Positions 41,698-50,116 of a stretch of DNA of 56,412 nucleotides are shown one piece after another (position 1 is the first letter of the stretch; each line of letters opens with the position of its first letter). The stretch comes from Aminipila sp047974845 (lineage in GTDB: Bacteria > Bacillota > Clostridia > Peptostreptococcales > Anaerovoracaceae), in NCBI GenBank assembly GCA_047974845.1, contig JBKECQ010000030.1, positions 1-56,412 of the forward strand, given 5' to 3'. The notes beneath the pieces are model-generated. The model saw only the letters and a program-made list of their open reading frames with translations, did not search any database and was not told the DNA's origin. A program made the translations under genes and the position numbers.

Positions 41698-41727
41698 AAA
41701 AAGCTACCTTTTTAGGTAGCTTTTTTT
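41698..41727 (+). terminator. Intrinsic terminator of the bcd-etfB-etfA operon
   Basis: AAGCTACC (41701-41708) pairs with the AGGTAGCTT strand (41714-41722) around a T loop, followed by seven T; A's precede the stem. Confidence 0.85.
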
Positions 41728-41809
41728 AGCTTTTTCTTGGGCATTATGGGGAAACCCTAAGAATAGAAACATACGGTTAGAAGCTATTTACAAGAAGAGG
41801 CTAAAGATT

Positions 41810-41838
41810 TTGCAACATTTGGTAAGTTATAGTATAAT
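41810..41838 (+). promoter_or_regulatory. Sigma-A promoter of the M24 peptidase gene
   Basis: TTGCAA (41810-41815), 17-bp spacer, TATAAT (41833-41838). Confidence 0.7.
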
Positions 41839-41936
41839 AATTAAATAACTTATTTTTAAGTAGAATCTAATTAGTTTAATATATTTAAGCTAAAGGGGAA
41901 GCGTATTTAATTTTATAAAGGGAGAAGGGTTATAGA

Positions 41937-43010
41937 ATGGAAGAAAGAATAGCTTTAAGAAGTAAAAGAGCTGTAGACTGTTTCAAAGACTATGGTATAG
42001 AATCATTGCTTTTAACAAAGGTTGCGGATATTCAATATATAACAGGAATACCGGGAGATGATTGCACCGTTTTGCTTACAGGTGATAAAAACTATATAAT
42101 TACAGATTTCAGATATGAAGAAGCAGTATCAGTTCTAAAACCGGAATTTGAGGTTGTTATAACTGTGCGTGAATCTGAGTTGTTTGATTTTATAAAGAAG
42201 TTAGACTTAGGAAGCCTTGGCGTACAAGACGAAAATCTTACTTTAAACATATACAATGACTTATGTCAGATTCTTGATAAAGAAAAAATTATTCCGGCTA
42301 CAGGTTTAGTAGAAAATCTCAGATGTATAAAGGATCAGGAAGAGATAAAGCTAATTACTCATTCGGAGCATATTTGTGATCTTGCCTTTGAACATATATT
42401 GAGCTTTTTAAAACCGGGTATTTCAGAAAAATTAGTAGCTTTGGAGTTAGAACATTTTATGAAATTACAGGGTGCAGATGGGCTTTCATTTTCTACAATT
42501 AGTGTGTCGGGGGCAAATTCTTCAAGACCACATGGAATACCCAGTGACAAACTATTGGAAAATGGTGATTTCCTAACTATGGACTACGGTTGTATCTATA
42601 AGGGATATTGTAGTGATATGACAAGAACCGTTGCAATCGGATATGCAACAGATGAAATGAAAACAGTATATAATACCGTTTTAGAAGCGCAGCTTTATGC
42701 TTGTGAAAATCTTAAAGCCGGTATGCACGTAAAAGATGGAGATGCTTTGGCTAGAAATATTATAGAGAAAGCTGGGTATGGAAAGTATTTTGGACATAGT
42801 CTTGGACATGGAGTTGGTTTAGAAATACATGAGGATCCATTTTTAAGCTTTAGAGCGGAGCATATTTTAGAAGAAAATATGATTATTACCATAGAACCGG
42901 GCATTTATATTCCGGGAAAATTTGGTGTGAGAATTGAAGATTTAGCAGTTGTTACAGAGAACGGAATTATAAATAAAACTAAATCTACAAAGGAACTGAT
43001 AATAATATAA
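41937..43010 (+). CDS. Xaa-Pro aminopeptidase/dipeptidase (M24 family)
   Basis: 357 residues. An N-terminal creatinase-like domain (about 1-125) precedes the pita-bread catalytic domain. The five metal ligands are visible: Asp in TMDYGCIYKGY, Asp in YCSDMTRTV, His in GHSLGHGVGLEIHE, Glu in TIEPGIYIPG and Glu in VRIEDLAVV. It removes amino acids in front of proline or splits Xaa-Pro dipeptides in the cytoplasm; the family does not separate the two by sequence. Own promoter and terminator. Confidence 0.92.
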   Translation: MEERIALRSKRAVDCFKDYGIESLLLTKVADIQYITGIPGDDCTVLLTGDKNYIITDFRYEEAVSVLKPEFEVVITVRESELFDFIKKLDLGSLGVQDENLTLNIYNDLCQILDKEKIIPATGLVENLRCIKDQEEIKLITHSEHICDLAFEHILSFLKPGISEKLVALELEHFMKLQGADGLSFSTISVSGANSSRPHGIPSDKLLENGDFLTMDYGCIYKGYCSDMTRTVAIGYATDEMKTVYNTVLEAQLYACENLKAGMHVKDGDALARNIIEKAGYGKYFGHSLGHGVGLEIHEDPFLSFRAEHILEENMIITIEPGIYIPGKFGVRIEDLAVVTENGIINKTKSTKELIII

Positions 43011-43106
43011 TCTTGTTTAACTAATATAAGTATAAAAAATATATTTAAAGTCTGACATTATACTTTAAATAAAAGATAGGATATAGATAGCTTAAAAGGT
43101 ATAATA

Positions 43107-43133
43107 AAACGGGTTGCTTAAAACCCGTTTTTA
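43107..43133 (+). terminator. Intrinsic terminator after the M24 peptidase gene
   Basis: ACGGGTT and AACCCGT stem with a short loop, with A's before and TTTTT after. In the remaining 43134-43341 no further element was recognised beyond AT-rich sequence and a weak ATCCT/AGGAT pairing near 43237-43257. Confidence 0.85.
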
Positions 43134-43341
43134 TTAATTTGCTTGTAACCATGTATTGTAATATTATATACATACGTTTATTTGTAATTCTTTAAGAAAT
43201 TAATAGGAATGAAAAAGAGGAAAAAATTAAAGACTATCCTACCAGCACAGCAAAGGATATGTAGTTAAAAAATGATAGTGTAACAGAATATATAAAGGGT
43301 ATATATATATTTATAAAGCTTATTATGGAGGGAATATAAAT

Positions 43342-43560
43342 ATGGAAGATAATAGAACAAGCCTAAATAAGAAACAGGTAGCTTTTATAGATGGGAAAAA
43401 ATGTGTAGGTTGCGGCAGTTGCAAAAGAAACTGCCCGGAGGATGCCATTAATAGAGGAAGTGAATTTTATATTGTAAACAAAGATAAATGCGTAGGTTGC
43501 GGCATATGTATAACAAAATGTCCTGCTGATGCAATTTCATATTTAAATAAAAATCAGTAA
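43342..43560 (+). CDS. 2[4Fe-4S] ferredoxin
   Basis: 72 residues. Two C-x2-C-x2-C-x3-CP motifs (CVGCGSCKRNCPEDAI and CVGCGICITKCPADAI) bind two 4Fe-4S clusters. A 13-residue N-terminal extension is polar. It is a candidate electron acceptor for the nearby bifurcating Bcd-Etf, but it is transcribed separately. GGAGGGA precedes the ATG. Confidence 0.92.
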   Translation: MEDNRTSLNKKQVAFIDGKKCVGCGSCKRNCPEDAINRGSEFYIVNKDKCVGCGICITKCPADAISYLNKNQ

Positions 43561-43587
43561 GAATTATTATTTTATAAAAATAATAGA

Positions 43588-43619
43588 AAAAAGTTGCATT
43601 TTAAAATGCAACTTTTTTT
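43588..43619 (+). terminator. Intrinsic terminator after the ferredoxin gene
   Basis: AAGTTGCATTTT (43591-43602) and AAAATGCAACTT (43603-43614) are perfectly complementary, followed by a T run. Confidence 0.85.
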
Positions 43620-43684
43620 GTGCAATCATTTATAAAACAATAAAAACTTCATTGCTCTTATTTTAGATTTATAAACTATAAAGT

Positions 43685-43800
43685 ATAGACGTGAATTAAA
43701 AAGAAAGATATAAATTTAAAAAAATAAATATAAATTTAAAGTATAGATATAAACTTAAAGTATAGATACAAATTTAAAAAATAGATATAGACTTAAATAA
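43685..43800. repeat. 19-20-bp tandem repeat at the 3' end of maf
   Basis: Degenerate units of the type ATAAACTTAAAGTATAGAT are repeated about five times and run up to and through the maf stop codon (minus strand). Another example in this window of a repeat array anchored at a gene 3' end. Confidence 0.7.
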
Positions 43801-44386
43801 TATTAATGCCAAGAGAGGATAGTTCCTCTTTTATTCTATCCCATGGAAAACCAATAACATTATTTAAATCTCCCTCAATATGGTCTACATATCTACCAAA
43901 TTCGCCTTGGATAGCATAGGCTCCTGCTTTATCATAAGGTTCCGGCGTATCTAAGTAGGCATTAAGCTCTTCTTCGCTATAATCTTTAAAAAATACCTTG
44001 GTGACTTCAAAGAAACAATGTCTAATGTCTGTACCTGCTTGTAATAAACATACCCCTGTAGAAACAAAATGTTCTTTCCCCCTTAATTCCCACAGAATGT
44101 TAAATGCATCTTGTCTATCTTTTGGCTTACCAATTATTTTATCAGTATAAACAACTGTATCGGCGGCTATAATAATAGGGTTTTCCAAATTAGATTTTAA
44201 AATCTGTTGTTCTACAAATAATGCTTTTTTTAATGCTAGGTACATGACTACTTCTTGTGCCTTTAAAAATGGAGGAATGGTTTCATCTACATCGGCAGGC
44301 ATTATAATTGCATCAATACCGTTTTTACGTAACATTTCAATACGCCTAGGTGAAGATGAAGCTAAAACTATTTTATTTTTATTCAT
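43793..44386 (-). CDS. maf: Maf family nucleoside triphosphate pyrophosphatase
   Basis: 197 residues. The substrate loop ASSSPRRIEML, the catalytic Asp block IIAADTVVYTDKIIGKPKD and the later GAYAIQGEFGRYVDHIEGD are family signatures of the dTTP/UTP pyrophosphatase group (YhdE-like). It removes non-canonical or excess nucleoside triphosphates; older names call it a septum formation inhibitor. AAGGAG stands ten bases before the ATG. In many genomes maf neighbours radC-mreB; here it is about 20 kb away. Confidence 0.93.
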   Translation of the reverse strand: MNKNKIVLASSSPRRIEMLRKNGIDAIIMPADVDETIPPFLKAQEVVMYLALKKALFVEQQILKSNLENPIIIAADTVVYTDKIIGKPKDRQDAFNILWELRGKEHFVSTGVCLLQAGTDIRHCFFEVTKVFFKDYSEEELNAYLDTPEPYDKAGAYAIQGEFGRYVDHIEGDLNNVIGFPWDRIKEELSSLGINII

Positions 44387-44579
44387 TGCATAAACTCCTT
44401 ATGTAGTTATTAAAAATTTTAAAATATATAAAATTAAAGTTATCTAAAGTAGATAATATATAAACTGCAAACCTACTAATTAAATAGTATACCATAAATA
44501 CAAATAGATACTTATGTGTAAATTAAAAATTATAGGAAATACTAAAACAAAACAGTAACAATTTTGAAAGGAGAGAGAG

Positions 44580-45053
44580 ATGGATAGCAAAGATAAGGAA
44601 GAAGAAAAAAAGAAAGTTGCAAAAGCCTATGAGAAATATGCAGATCAATTTACACCTAAGCCGAAATATTTTTTAAACTGTGTTAAAGCATTCGTTTCCG
44701 GTGGAATTGTTTGTACAATTGCCCTTCTAATTAACAATTCTTTATTGGGACATGGACTTGAAAAAGAAGCCGCAGGAAATTTTGTCACCATTATTCTAAT
44801 TTGTGTAGCGCAGTTGCTGACAGGTATAGGAGTTTTTGATACTATTGCTAAATATGCAGGTGCGGGAGTAATTGTTCCTATTACTGGATTTGCGAACTCA
44901 ATGGTTTCACCGGCAATTGAATATAAAAAAGAGGGATTAGTGCTTGGAGTAGGTGCAAAATTATTTAGTTTAGCAGGACCGGTTCTTGTTTGTGGTATAA
45001 GTACGGCAACAATAATTGGTTTAATTTATTGGGTAAAAGACAGTTTTTTTTAA
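44580..45053 (+). CDS. spoVAC: Stage V sporulation protein SpoVAC
   Basis: 157 residues with about four membrane segments; KPKYFLNCVKAFVSGGIVCTI and AGAGVIVPITGFANSMVSPAIEYKKEGLVLGVGAKLF are family signatures. SpoVAC is a mechanosensitive-type channel of the inner spore membrane used for dipicolinic acid movement. Starts just after GGAGAGAGAG. First gene of spoVAC-spoVAD-spoVAE; spoVAA, spoVAB and spoVAF are absent here. Confidence 0.94.
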   Translation: MDSKDKEEEKKKVAKAYEKYADQFTPKPKYFLNCVKAFVSGGIVCTIALLINNSLLGHGLEKEAAGNFVTIILICVAQLLTGIGVFDTIAKYAGAGVIVPITGFANSMVSPAIEYKKEGLVLGVGAKLFSLAGPVLVCGISTATIIGLIYWVKDSFF

Positions 45054-45068
45054 GGAGATGTAGTATTT

Positions 45069-46166
45069 ATGTCAAGTAATAATGCAAATAAAAAAATAGG
45101 AAAGCAGACCTTGATTTTTACGGAGAGACCTATTATCGCCAGTGTAGGTTCTATTGTCGGAGTAAAGGAGGGACAAGGCCCTTTAGCTAGTTGGTTTGAT
45201 ATGATTTTAGAAGAAGACACCTTTGGCGAAAAGACTTGGGAAAAATCAGAGAGTAAAATGCTTAAAGAAGCTATAAAAATGGCAATGAACAGAGGCGAAA
45301 AAAGTGATAAAGACATAGATGCAATACTTAGTGGTGATTTGTTAAACCAATTAATGTCCTCTGCTTTTATGGCTAGAGATATGCAAATACCGTTTATAGG
45401 ACTTTATGGAGCGTGTTCAACCATGGCTGAGAGCTTATTGATGGGTAGTGTATTAATTGATGGTGGTTATGGAAATAATATTATTGCAGGTGCATCGAGT
45501 CACTACTGTACTGCAGAACGCCAATTTAGAATGCCTTTGGAACACGGTAATCAAAGGCCGCCATCTGCTCAGTGGACAGCAACAGCGGCGGGAGCCACAC
45601 TTATTACAAATAGCACAAATTTATTAAATTCTGAACATAAGCCGTTAATTGCAGATAACAGCTCAGCAAGTCCGGTAGCAGAAAAGAGAGTATGTGTTAC
45701 TCATGGAACTTTAGGTAAGATTATTGATACAGGAATGAAAGATGTAAATCAAATGGGAGCTGCCATGGCTCCGGCGTTTGTTGACACAGTTCTAAATCAC
45801 TTAGAAGATACGGGCAGAAAGCTTTCGGATTATGACATGATATTTAGCGGTGACTTAGGTCATGTGGGCAAGCAAATTGCAATTGATTTATTGGCTGATG
45901 CCGGCATACCAATGAAAGATTTAATAAATTGTTATGATGATTGCGGCGCAATGATATATGAAAAGGAACAGGATACTCACTCCGGAGGTAGCGGATGTGG
46001 CTGTTCCGCAAGTGTATTTACAGGATATGTATATAAAAGACTAAAAAAGGGCGAACTGAAAAGGGTGTTATTAGTTTCTACAGGTGCCTTGTTATCTACA
46101 ATAAGCCCAGGCCAAGGAGAATCCATTCCTGGAATAGCACATGGAGTCTGCATAGAGACTTGTTAA
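45069..46166 (+). CDS. spoVAD: Stage V sporulation protein SpoVAD
   Basis: 365 residues, thiolase-fold protein without membrane segments. Blocks PFIGLYGACSTMAESL, GDLGHVGKQIAIDLL and GGSGCGCSASVFTGYV are typical. It binds dipicolinic acid at the spore inner membrane. AAGGAG precedes the ATG; 15 bp after spoVAC. Confidence 0.95.
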   Translation: MSSNNANKKIGKQTLIFTERPIIASVGSIVGVKEGQGPLASWFDMILEEDTFGEKTWEKSESKMLKEAIKMAMNRGEKSDKDIDAILSGDLLNQLMSSAFMARDMQIPFIGLYGACSTMAESLLMGSVLIDGGYGNNIIAGASSHYCTAERQFRMPLEHGNQRPPSAQWTATAAGATLITNSTNLLNSEHKPLIADNSSASPVAEKRVCVTHGTLGKIIDTGMKDVNQMGAAMAPAFVDTVLNHLEDTGRKLSDYDMIFSGDLGHVGKQIAIDLLADAGIPMKDLINCYDDCGAMIYEKEQDTHSGGSGCGCSASVFTGYVYKRLKKGELKRVLLVSTGALLSTISPGQGESIPGIAHGVCIETC

Positions 46167-46190
46167 GCTTTTAATGAAGGGAGTAGAAAA

Positions 46191-46544
46191 ATGGAATATG
46201 TATATTGTTTTGTAATAGGTGGTATTATTTGTATAATAGGACAAATTTTACTTGATACAACAAAACTCACAGCACCAAGAATATTAGTAATTTTTGTTGT
46301 GTCAGGTGCTTTGCTTCATGGGTTAGGCTTGTACCAACCCATAGTAGATTTAGCGGGAAATGGTGCAACAGTGCCTTTGCCGGGGTTTGGATATGCACTG
46401 GCAAAGGGAGCTATAGAAGGTGCAAAAGAAGGCTTTTTAGGCGCAATTATGGGGGCTGTAAAGGCAACATCTGCTGGAGTTACTGTAGCAATCGCATTTG
46501 GTTATATTATTTCAGCAATTTGCAATCCTAAGTCTATAAGATAA
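46191..46544 (+). CDS. spoVAE: Stage V sporulation protein SpoVAE (SpoVAEb type)
   Basis: 117 residues with three to four membrane segments; GNGATVPLPGFGYALAKGAIEGAKEGFLGA resembles SpoVAC, to which the protein is paralogous. Needed with SpoVAC and SpoVAD for dipicolinic acid uptake into the spore. Strong terminator at 46558. Confidence 0.93.
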   Translation: MEYVYCFVIGGIICIIGQILLDTTKLTAPRILVIFVVSGALLHGLGLYQPIVDLAGNGATVPLPGFGYALAKGAIEGAKEGFLGAIMGAVKATSAGVTVAIAFGYIISAICNPKSIR

Positions 46545-46557
46545 AATCATAGAATTT

Positions 46558-46603
46558 GAAAAACTATGTGTAAAAAGTAATCGTATTTACACATAGTTTT
46601 TTT
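46558..46603. terminator. Terminator after spoVAE
   Basis: AAACTATGTGTAAA and TTTACACATAGTTT form a 14-bp perfect stem, with A's before and T's after; usable in both directions towards the convergent diguanylate cyclase gene. Confidence 0.85.
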
Positions 46604-46648
46604 AATAGAGAAAATGTTTTTATGTAATTCTATTAGCTGTTTTTGTCT

Positions 46649-46720
46649 GCCATTGAGGTTTCTATTGCCATTTAGGTTCCCATAGCATTTGAGCTTTCTA
46701 TTACATTTAATGTTTCTATT
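46649..46720 (-). repeat. Four 18-bp tandem units across the diguanylate cyclase stop codon
   Basis: Units at 46649-46666, 46667-46684, 46685-46702 and 46703-46720 are exact 18-bp steps. On the minus strand they read ATAGAAAC(A/C)T(C/T)AAATG-like. Two units are coding (IETLNV, IESSNA), the third contains the stop codon (46672-46674), and the fourth lies downstream. Confidence 0.8.
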
Positions 46721-49155
46721 TTATAGTCATTTTTAGTGTTATGTTTTATATCATAAAGTAGTTTGTCCGCGCGTTTAAAGACATCAATATAGGTATCAGT
46801 TTTAGAGGATATAGAAACACCTATGCTCATTGTAATATTCGGCGAATCTTTAGTAACCTTGATTTTAGCCACTTCATTAAGAAAACGTTCACAAAGTCTC
46901 GTAAGTTCAATGGTCTTCATTTCCTTTTGGATAAAAACAGAAAATTCATCACCGCCAAGACGACTTATAACTCCAATATTTCCAAATACGGATTTTAAGG
47001 TTTTTGCAATTTCCTTTAAAGCTTTGTCACCGTTATAATGACCAAAATTATCATTTATTTGTTTAAAGTAATCAATATCCATAATAAATAAAGAAGAACC
47101 TTCGCAAATACTGTCTGATACTTGATGTTCAAAAGCCTTTACGTTTAAGAGTTTTGTCATGCTATCACGATTTGCGCAATCAATAAGGTGTAATTTTTCT
47201 TCGTACTCATTTTGTATGTTTTGAATTTTCCCTATTGCGTAGATTGCCTCATTATGAGTATCTTTAATGATTTTTGTTGTAACTCTATACCAACATTGAC
47301 TTTTGTCAAAGTTAAAGACTTTAATCTCTTTGACTTCATCTTTTTTATCTATAAAACAACTATACAAAGTATTATCTATGGTTTCATTCTCTTCTAGGTT
47401 TTCACTTAAAAACTTGGTATAGTTTGGTATTTCCGTCTTACCATTAAAAAAGCTGCTTGGTATATTATTAAACTTAAGAAAATCAGTTTTGTAGCTGTAT
47501 TCATAAAAATGTACTTCTGTAATTTCTGCAAGTTGATTATAACGTTCGTTTTCGATTGCCAACTTCCTGCTATTCTTAATTTGATTTTTGAAGATAAAAA
47601 ATAAACCAGATAGTATTACCAATAAAAAGCTTACTACAATCACTATTATCCATTGAGGATTACTTCTAGCAAATGAAACAAGTGTAACAGGTGATGCGTG
47701 GTATGAGTTTTCGTATATCAAGTTTTGTATTTCATTGCTTGTAATGTTTTGTAGGCTTTTTGAAATAATTGAAAATAATAACGGATCTGACTCATTTGAA
47801 ATTCCTAAACATAGCTTTTGCCTAAATAAATCTATTGTATGAAAGTTAAGATTACGATATTTTGCTATTGACATATAATACTCAGCTTCATAATTATTTA
47901 GGTATGTACAATCAACCTGACCCTTTTTTACAGCTTCAATGCATTTTGACATTGAATCAAAATACTTTATTTCAAGATTAGGTAAAAACTTTTTAACCAT
48001 TTCGCTAATATAATCCAATTCTACTAGGGCAACGGTTTTTGGCTCACTATTTGTACTACGCGTAACGCACATTATTGACGCATCAATAAATGGTTGAGTA
48101 ATTTTAACCTTATTTTTTACTGCCCAATTATAGTCATAAGTTATTGAACTAATTAGATTGTAGTCTGAACTCTCAAATTTCTTTAGTACTTCAACACTGC
48201 TACAATCTTCGTATATAAATTTAATTCCACTTCTCTCTGAGATAAGATTCAATAAATCAGGGACTATTCCTGTGTAGGTATTGTTCTTTTCATCATAGGA
48301 TTCTATGGGATACCAAATAGGATCATATAATACCTTTACAACGGGAAAGCTGGAAATGTAATCAAGCTCATCTTTTGTAAGAACAACCTCAGGGGAATTA
48401 TTATTGCCATAATATTTAATATATAAATCACTGCTAAATTGAGGATAATATGCAAAAAGTTCATTTATAGCACCGTTCAGTTCGCTGAGAAGCTCAGTAT
48501 TGCCCTTTGTAGTTGCAAAATAATATGGTACAGGATTAAACTGCGCTATTGTCTTATAGCCACGTATAACATCGGTATTACTGGAAAGGAGAGCATCAAC
48601 TTCGTTGTTATTTAAAGCTTTTTGTGCTTCTGCAAGAGTGGGATAGGTTTTTGTGGAATAAGTAAAATCGTTATTCTTAGCATATTCCTTTAATACTTCG
48701 GATTGATATGTACCTTCTTCTATGGCAATGGTCATGCCTGAAAAGGTTTTAAAGTTTTGATATGTATAATGCTTATTGTCTAAAGCAACAAATAAACAGC
48801 ACATTTCAGTTCCGGTGGATGTATAAGAATAATCGAAGTGTTTTTCACGTTCAGGAGTTTTATTGACTATGCCAAGCAAGTCTATTTCACCATTTTTTAA
48901 CCAATTATAACACTCTGACCATGTGCCTTCAATATATTCATATTCCCAATTTGTATAATGCGAAATGGCTTGGAGATAGTCATAATCATAACCAAAAGGT
49001 ATTCCATTTTCGTCTTTGTCGTGTACACCATTACTGTAAAACCAACCAACTCTAACAGTTTTTTGAGTTTGCGTTGATGAAGCAAAACAAAATGATGTTA
49101 TACAAGTTAGGACTAAAAATATAGAAATCAAGCTAAATAAAATTGCTTTTCTCAT
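46672..49155 (-). CDS. Membrane diguanylate cyclase with tandem solute-binding sensor domains
   Basis: 827 residues. A signal peptide (about 1-25) is followed by two extracytoplasmic SBP_bac_3 domains (about 30-245, starting TVRVGWFYSNG, and 260-490, starting VVKVLYDPIWYPIES). Then come one membrane helix (WIIVIVVSFLLVILSGLFFIF), a PAS-like linker and a GGDEF domain with intact SRLGGDEFSVFI. It should make cyclic di-GMP from two GTP in response to a bound small molecule, possibly an amino acid. No RxxD inhibitory site is seen before GGDEF. ATG 49155 follows GGGGG by eight bases; TTG 49170 lies within that site. Confidence 0.92.
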   Translation of the reverse strand: MRKAILFSLISIFLVLTCITSFCFASSTQTQKTVRVGWFYSNGVHDKDENGIPFGYDYDYLQAISHYTNWEYEYIEGTWSECYNWLKNGEIDLLGIVNKTPEREKHFDYSYTSTGTEMCCLFVALDNKHYTYQNFKTFSGMTIAIEEGTYQSEVLKEYAKNNDFTYSTKTYPTLAEAQKALNNNEVDALLSSNTDVIRGYKTIAQFNPVPYYFATTKGNTELLSELNGAINELFAYYPQFSSDLYIKYYGNNNSPEVVLTKDELDYISSFPVVKVLYDPIWYPIESYDEKNNTYTGIVPDLLNLISERSGIKFIYEDCSSVEVLKKFESSDYNLISSITYDYNWAVKNKVKITQPFIDASIMCVTRSTNSEPKTVALVELDYISEMVKKFLPNLEIKYFDSMSKCIEAVKKGQVDCTYLNNYEAEYYMSIAKYRNLNFHTIDLFRQKLCLGISNESDPLLFSIISKSLQNITSNEIQNLIYENSYHASPVTLVSFARSNPQWIIVIVVSFLLVILSGLFFIFKNQIKNSRKLAIENERYNQLAEITEVHFYEYSYKTDFLKFNNIPSSFFNGKTEIPNYTKFLSENLEENETIDNTLYSCFIDKKDEVKEIKVFNFDKSQCWYRVTTKIIKDTHNEAIYAIGKIQNIQNEYEEKLHLIDCANRDSMTKLLNVKAFEHQVSDSICEGSSLFIMDIDYFKQINDNFGHYNGDKALKEIAKTLKSVFGNIGVISRLGGDEFSVFIQKEMKTIELTRLCERFLNEVAKIKVTKDSPNITMSIGVSISSKTDTYIDVFKRADKLLYDIKHNTKNDYKIETLNVIESSNAMGT

Positions 49156-49300
49156 TAAGTTTTCCCCCAATTTATAACGTACACACTAATAAATATAAAT
49201 CCATTGTTTAAAACTCTTTATAAGTAATATTTTACATTAGAAATATGCTTTCTTAAAGAAAATTTTCATATTTATTGATAAAATATTTTAGTTACAAATT

Positions 49301-49324
49301 CACCATCTGGTGGTAGTATATAAT
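49301..49324 (+). promoter_or_regulatory. Palindrome and -10 element before the DUF4125 operon
   Basis: CACCA-TC-TGGTG (49301-49312) is a 12-bp palindrome seven bases before TATAAT (49319-49324); TTACAA (49292-49297) is a possible but badly spaced -35. The position is that of an operator for a repressor or activator encoded elsewhere. Confidence 0.5.
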
Positions 49325-49380
49325 TATATAAAACTAATTTAAAATAAGCTTAAGAGTAGATAGTTATAGAGGTAATTTAT

Positions 49381-50013
49381 ATGTTTGGATTTAAAGATGA
49401 TGATGAGAGAAAAAAGACTATAAAGGAAATTGTAGATATTGAGTGGGAGATGTTTCAAAAAGTCAACAACTTTGGTGGAAGAGCTAGTTGTCAAGATGAT
49501 AGGGACACATTTGATATAATGAGGTATAGCCAGTATGGGGCTTGGTCAGATTTAATGATAAAAAGCTACAGAAAGGACTTGGAAGAAGGCATTAATAATG
49601 GCAGAAATCTAGTAATGGAGAAATATGCTTTTATGATGGAATTTTCTGAGCCTCAATATTATAAAACTCAATTAGAGCCATTTCTTCCTGTGATTGATTC
49701 AGAAACAATGAATTACATAGAAGAGATAACATGGTACATGGTTGACTGTGAAAAAGAAATAGCAATGAAATATCCTAAATTAAGTGGCTCAGGTAGACCA
49801 ATAGATGCAAAAAGTGAGCTAAATGGTTTTACATCAGTGGAAACATATGCAAAGGGAGAGCTTAAGACATATTCAAAAGAAACGCTAAAGTTTTACCTTG
49901 AGCATATAAGAGCAGCAAGAGCGGCAGGAAAAAATTTAGCACTTATAGTTCAAGAAGCAATGGTTAAATTGTATGGTTATGAATCAATTGAGGATGCAGA
50001 AAGCAAGTTATAA
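49381..50013 (+). CDS. DUF4125 family protein, first gene of an uncharacterised operon
   Basis: 210 residues, soluble, mostly helical, no signal peptide. IVDIEWEMFQKVNNFGGRASCQDD and YGAWSDLMIKSYRKDLEEG are the parts I recognise as DUF4125. Function unknown. The last codons (IEDAESKL and stop) are the first unit of a 37-bp triplicate repeat that fills the gap to the next gene. Together with the TPR and DUF4037 genes it forms a short operon transcribed divergently from the diguanylate cyclase. Confidence 0.8.
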   Translation: MFGFKDDDERKKTIKEIVDIEWEMFQKVNNFGGRASCQDDRDTFDIMRYSQYGAWSDLMIKSYRKDLEEGINNGRNLVMEKYAFMMEFSEPQYYKTQLEPFLPVIDSETMNYIEEITWYMVDCEKEIAMKYPKLSGSGRPIDAKSELNGFTSVETYAKGELKTYSKETLKFYLEHIRAARAAGKNLALIVQEAMVKLYGYESIEDAESKL

Positions 50014-50096
50014 TTGTTAAATAATTGAGAATGCAGAAAACAATTTATAATTCTTAAATAATTGAGAATGTAGAAAACAAGTTATAATTCTTAAAT
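49986..50096 (+). repeat. Exact 37-bp tandem triplicate spanning a gene end
   Basis: Units at 49986-50022, 50023-50059 and 50060-50096, each starting AATTGAG and ending TTAAAT, with a few substitutions. The first unit carries the 3' end and stop of the DUF4125 gene; the other two are non-coding copies. Confidence 0.9.
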
Positions 50097-50116
50097 AAAG
50101 ATGGTAGGAAAAAAGT

